Of a DNA stretch of 64,000 bases, positions 60,936 through 64,000 are shown in pieces (positions within the stretch are counted from its first letter, which is position 1; each line of letters begins with the position of its first letter). Both the position numbers and the translations under genes were made by a program. A model generated the notes under the pieces. The model was not told where the DNA came from. It searched no databases and saw nothing but the letters and a program-made list of their open reading frames with translations. The stretch is from the NCBI RefSeq assembly GCF_021869535.1, contig NW_026262734.1, positions 109,403,088-109,467,087 on the forward strand. The letters run 5' to 3'. The DNA comes from Mytilus californianus (lineage: Eukaryota > Mollusca > Bivalvia > Mytilida > Mytilidae).

Positions 60936-61101
60936 TAAAATTTATTAAAATGCTCATTTTGGTGAGTATAACATGTTCACAAAATTTTACTCGTTGTTTC
61001 ATTTTACGGTGTGTGTGGGTTTTCCCTCACAATATTTCAACGTCGATTTAATTTCACACATTTTACGTCAAAATATTTCGCGCATGCTCTACCGGAACAA
61101 C

Positions 61102-61124
61102 ATGGCGGCCTCTGGAGGAGCAAG
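61102..61124 (+). CDS. Possible first coding exon of a downstream gene
   Basis: AACAACATGGCGGCC is an excellent start context (A at -3, G at +4). Seven codons (MAASGGA) follow, then CAAG|GTACGG, a fair donor. The preceding 60 bases are locally less AT-rich and include CGCGCATGCTC. GC-rich N termini beginning MAAS are typical of conserved eukaryotic genes. No second exon was identified in the remaining 2.9 kb. Confidence 0.35.
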
Positions 61125-61640
61125 GTACGGTACTTGTTTTTTTTTTTCAACATTTTATCACGTTTTCCCTTTCATATCATTCATGTTTTTTATTAAGGAA
61201 GGGCAATGCCCCTTTAAATTAGCATGGGCTATCAATCGACCATAATTACAGTCCTGGGTAGGGACTGATGATGTATTCAACTTTTTTTCAAAGGGGCGTA
61301 AATTCCATGAAATGGCTATACATTGGTAGAATTTCGCACCGAGTGGATTGACGCAAAAACAATTTGGACGATTTTATGACATTTTATGCAAAAACGATAC
61401 TGTTTAGGGAGCTGCCATTTAATTTTTTGAAGGGGGCGGGGGGGCTAGGATAACAAAATTTTGTCCTGCATTTTTTGTTAGTTGTAAATGTAATCCACAG
61501 GCACTTGTCTCAGAAAAAAATATTCTCTTTAATTTTAGTCCAACTCTTGCAAACTAAAACCAAAGAGCCATATTTTGAAAAAAAATCCCATGATCCTTTA
61601 AACAAAGCATTATGGGTATTATGATTTAAGCCATACCGAC

Positions 61641-61815
61641 AGGTTTACGCCCGTAAGAAAATTTATGCCTTGCTTATTTCAATTTACGCCAGGTTTACCA
61701 CTTTTTTCTACGCCCGTAAGGACTACAAATTTACGCTCCCTTACGCCTGGATCTAGACACGTAACTACCACTTACGCCTGGTTTACGCCTTATTTCCAGG
61801 CGTAATACGCCTTAT
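61641..61815. repeat. TTACGCC/GGCGTAA motif cluster
   Basis: About nine copies of TTTACGCC-like words in both orientations lie in 175 bases, including TTTACGCCCGTAAG, TTACGCCTGG and CCAGGCGTAATACGCC. Confidence 0.8.
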
Positions 61816-62020
61816 AATTTCATACGGGATACCTAAATATAACACGAGGTACTTAACTCGCTTTTTTGAAAAAAAGTCAGCCGCTCGCGAAATTCCGTTA
61901 TATGCCGATTTGTCGGTTGTCAACCCCACTAAAACTTGTTATATCGTAAATCTAAATTGATTTTTCTACACAATTGTGTATGACACGCCTACTTTTGTTT
62001 GTCTCAGAATTTTTTTTTTC

Positions 62021-62053
62021 CTATATACCTTAATGTTATATTAAGGTATATAG
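62021..62053. repeat. Perfect 14-bp hairpin
   Basis: CTATATACCTTAAT, a GTTAT loop, then ATTAAGGTATATAG. Confidence 0.9.
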
Positions 62054-62379
62054 CAAATTTTTCTGAGACAAGTGCCTGTTGGCGTATGTGTGAGCTAAAA
62101 TTGTTTCCTGTGAAAAAAGTTCAAGTGGAACTGTGACGGGATTGCTTCCCTCAGAACATGTGGTAGATACTTATAGTCAGCCGTAAGCGATTAAGTTAAG
62201 GAAGTACTTCTTTAGCCTAGTCGGTTAACACGCTTTTTTTAACACAAAGGTCCAAGGTTGGAGTTCCGGTGGAGACAAAGATGATTTTGTAAAAAGAATC
62301 ATGCTCTCCGGTTACAGAACTAATATCACAGAAAGTATGATCTGGGATAACTTTTTTCACAGATAAATTCTATATAACA

Positions 62380-62543
62380 TGTTCCATCTCTATAAAATAA
62401 GTTCCACACTTTACCTGGTGAAATAAGTTCTGGTTTGGTAAAATTTGTTCCTTACCTATTGAAATAAGTTCCGGGTTTGTGAGATTTGTTCCTTACCTGG
62501 TGAAATAAGTTCCTAGTCTGTAAAATATGTTCCACTGGTTAAA
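62380..62543. repeat. 41-bp tandem repeat, four copies
   Basis: Units start near 62380, 62421, 62462 and 62503, each AAATAAGTTCC...TTTGTTCCTTACCTGGTG. Confidence 0.85.
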
Positions 62544-64000
62544 CAAGTTATCTTATATACTAAGCATTTGTCATCAGTGAGGTTAAAGTTATCATTCAAG
62601 TACATTTAAATAAAAACATGTGTTATCGCTATTTTGTGAAATTTTCCTTTGATCTTACCGACTGATAATTTCCTCTCTCAGCACAGTAGCGTGATATGAA
62701 AACTTATCGCTAGAAACTAAGGGTGCAAATGGCCATTGTCAATGAAATTAACAACGTCGACATAAGTAAAATAGCGATAAACAAATTATCATTCACTGGG
62801 GTAAAGCTGATGACCGTAATTCGATTCATCCCAAGATGGTGGACGCAGAATTAGGTCAGAGTCTATATTGTCTATTTAAATGTTTCTATGATATATTCTA
62901 TAATATAAAACATACATTGGTATGATATAAATTTATAAAAGATTCACATGGAAATCATAAATCACCACCGACACATGACCGAGAAATGTATATGAGACAG
63001 AAAATTCAATTTGAAAAAATCGCTAAGATGACCTTAATTCATCATCATTATTTTTTCAAGATGAACGTAACATATAACAAGGATGACCGTGATTCCATAA
63101 ACTTAGCAACAGATAATGTTGAGTTTGTCTCCATAGGGGCTCGGTTAAGGGATATAAATATGTTTCAAACGAGAAAACTAACGGCTTAATTAATGTATAA
63201 AAAAAGAACAAAAAACAAATATGTAACACATCAACAAATGACAACCACTGAATATGACAGGCTCCCAACTTGGGACAGGGCACATACATACAGAATGTGA
63301 CTGGATTAAACATGTTAGCGGGATCCCAACCCTCCTCTAACTTGGGACAATGGTACACCGGTGTAACAGTACAACATAAGAACGAACTATACAAATCAGT
63401 TGAAAAAGGCTTAGCTCATCAGATGGGTACAACTAGAAATACATTGTACATCTATTAACAAAAACACATAGAGAAAGTGGCTGGGTACTTGTACATCCTA
63501 ACAACAAAAAGTACAGATCTGAGAGTACTCGCAGTTACTGACAGCTACGTGTAGTTTAAAGCAAATAACTAATAAAAAAATCATGCATCTTACATGTCTC
63601 AGACTGAAGAACATTCATTTAAAGGAAAATTTCAAATAAGATCAGTAGTTCAACAAATGTCACGCCGGAACATATGTTTTGTTACATATGCTCTCTACCA
63701 GAGCTGTTAAATTTACCAGTCTGCCCGAGGAGAGGCGCTAGTGGGCTTGCTATTTTATTCCCAAATTTGTACAGCTATATCATGTCACATGTGTATATAG
63801 CAGAATTTTTTTTTAAATCTGTGTTCAGGATTAGCTTGAAATATGAATGAATTTACAACATGGTGTCATCGGGGTAAAATTCAGAGCTTGCTGCATGGGT
63901 GGGTTTCCAGTATGTTGAAGACCTTGAGGTGACCTCTGGATGCAGTCTTCAACTGAACTTTTTGAAGCACAGGGGCCTGTACTTTCAAAATTTCACAGGC
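62544..64000. other. Distal flank with family B/tail repeat
   Basis: Mostly unrecognised sequence. Positions 63160-63470 carry a family B variant (CGAGAAAACTAACGGC) running into the GACAGGCTCCCAACTTGGGAC tail type seen at 41.06 kb. No exon was identified. Confidence 0.45.

Larger units (their letters stand above)
61498..62081. mobile_element. Element with inverted CAGGCACTTGTCTCAGAAAA ends
   Basis: The left end (61498) and right end (62056-62081, inverted) share about 22 bases. The interior holds the TTACGCC cluster and a strong terminal hairpin. Confidence 0.55.

Overview
This is a 64 kb AT-rich piece of a eukaryotic nuclear genome. Dispersed repeats recognised from memory (ends such as GTGCCAATGAGACAACTC and GACGAAACGCGCGTCTGG) point to a marine bivalve, most likely a mussel close to Mytilus. 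No database search was possible. No bacterial genes, tRNA or rRNA genes or CRISPR arrays were seen.

The main feature is one large plus-strand gene, about 3.3 to 60.6 kb, that no single open reading frame reveals. It is built from small exons. Exon 1 encodes a signal peptide and a cysteine-rich LRR N-terminal cap. Twelve exons follow, each exactly 72 bases and each with phase-2 introns on both sides, and each encodes one 24-residue leucine-rich repeat of the form DLSNNxLTSVPDAVF. After these come a cysteine-rich LRR C-terminal cap exon, a Ser/Thr-rich stalk exon, a transmembrane exon and a short cytoplasmic tail. Splice phases agree at every junction and the exons sum to 1680 bases, or 559 residues plus a stop. 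The product looks like a single-pass LRR surface receptor. A thirteenth LRR exon near 53.5 kb has lost its acceptor and donor and carries a stop.

The LRR exons arose by segmental duplication, because the introns around them repeat too (blocks at about 27-28, 30-34, 35-44 and 45-50 kb). Two copies, at 29.8 and 45.2 kb, have almost identical downstream introns but exons differing at 12 of 72 bases, 11 of them amino-acid changing. Because every LRR exon is symmetric, any subset can be spliced in without losing frame.

The remaining sequence is introns filled with mobile elements. These include a truncated non-LTR retrotransposon (18.5-19.8 kb), decayed Penelope-like reverse transcriptases (2.2, 27.9, 33.4, 41-43 and 48.5 kb), foldback elements (15.6-18.3 and 20.5-21.6 kb), a TTAA-flanked piggyBac-like MITE (38.4-39.1 kb), a 1.9 kb repeat at 36.0-37.9 kb, a tRNA-derived SINE (14.6-14.9 kb), several tandem arrays and many short dispersed repeats. 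Comparing duplicated segments gives empty sites that date some insertions.

Downstream of the gene are a GT microsatellite (60.7 kb), a possible first exon of another gene (61.1 kb) and a repeat-rich end.
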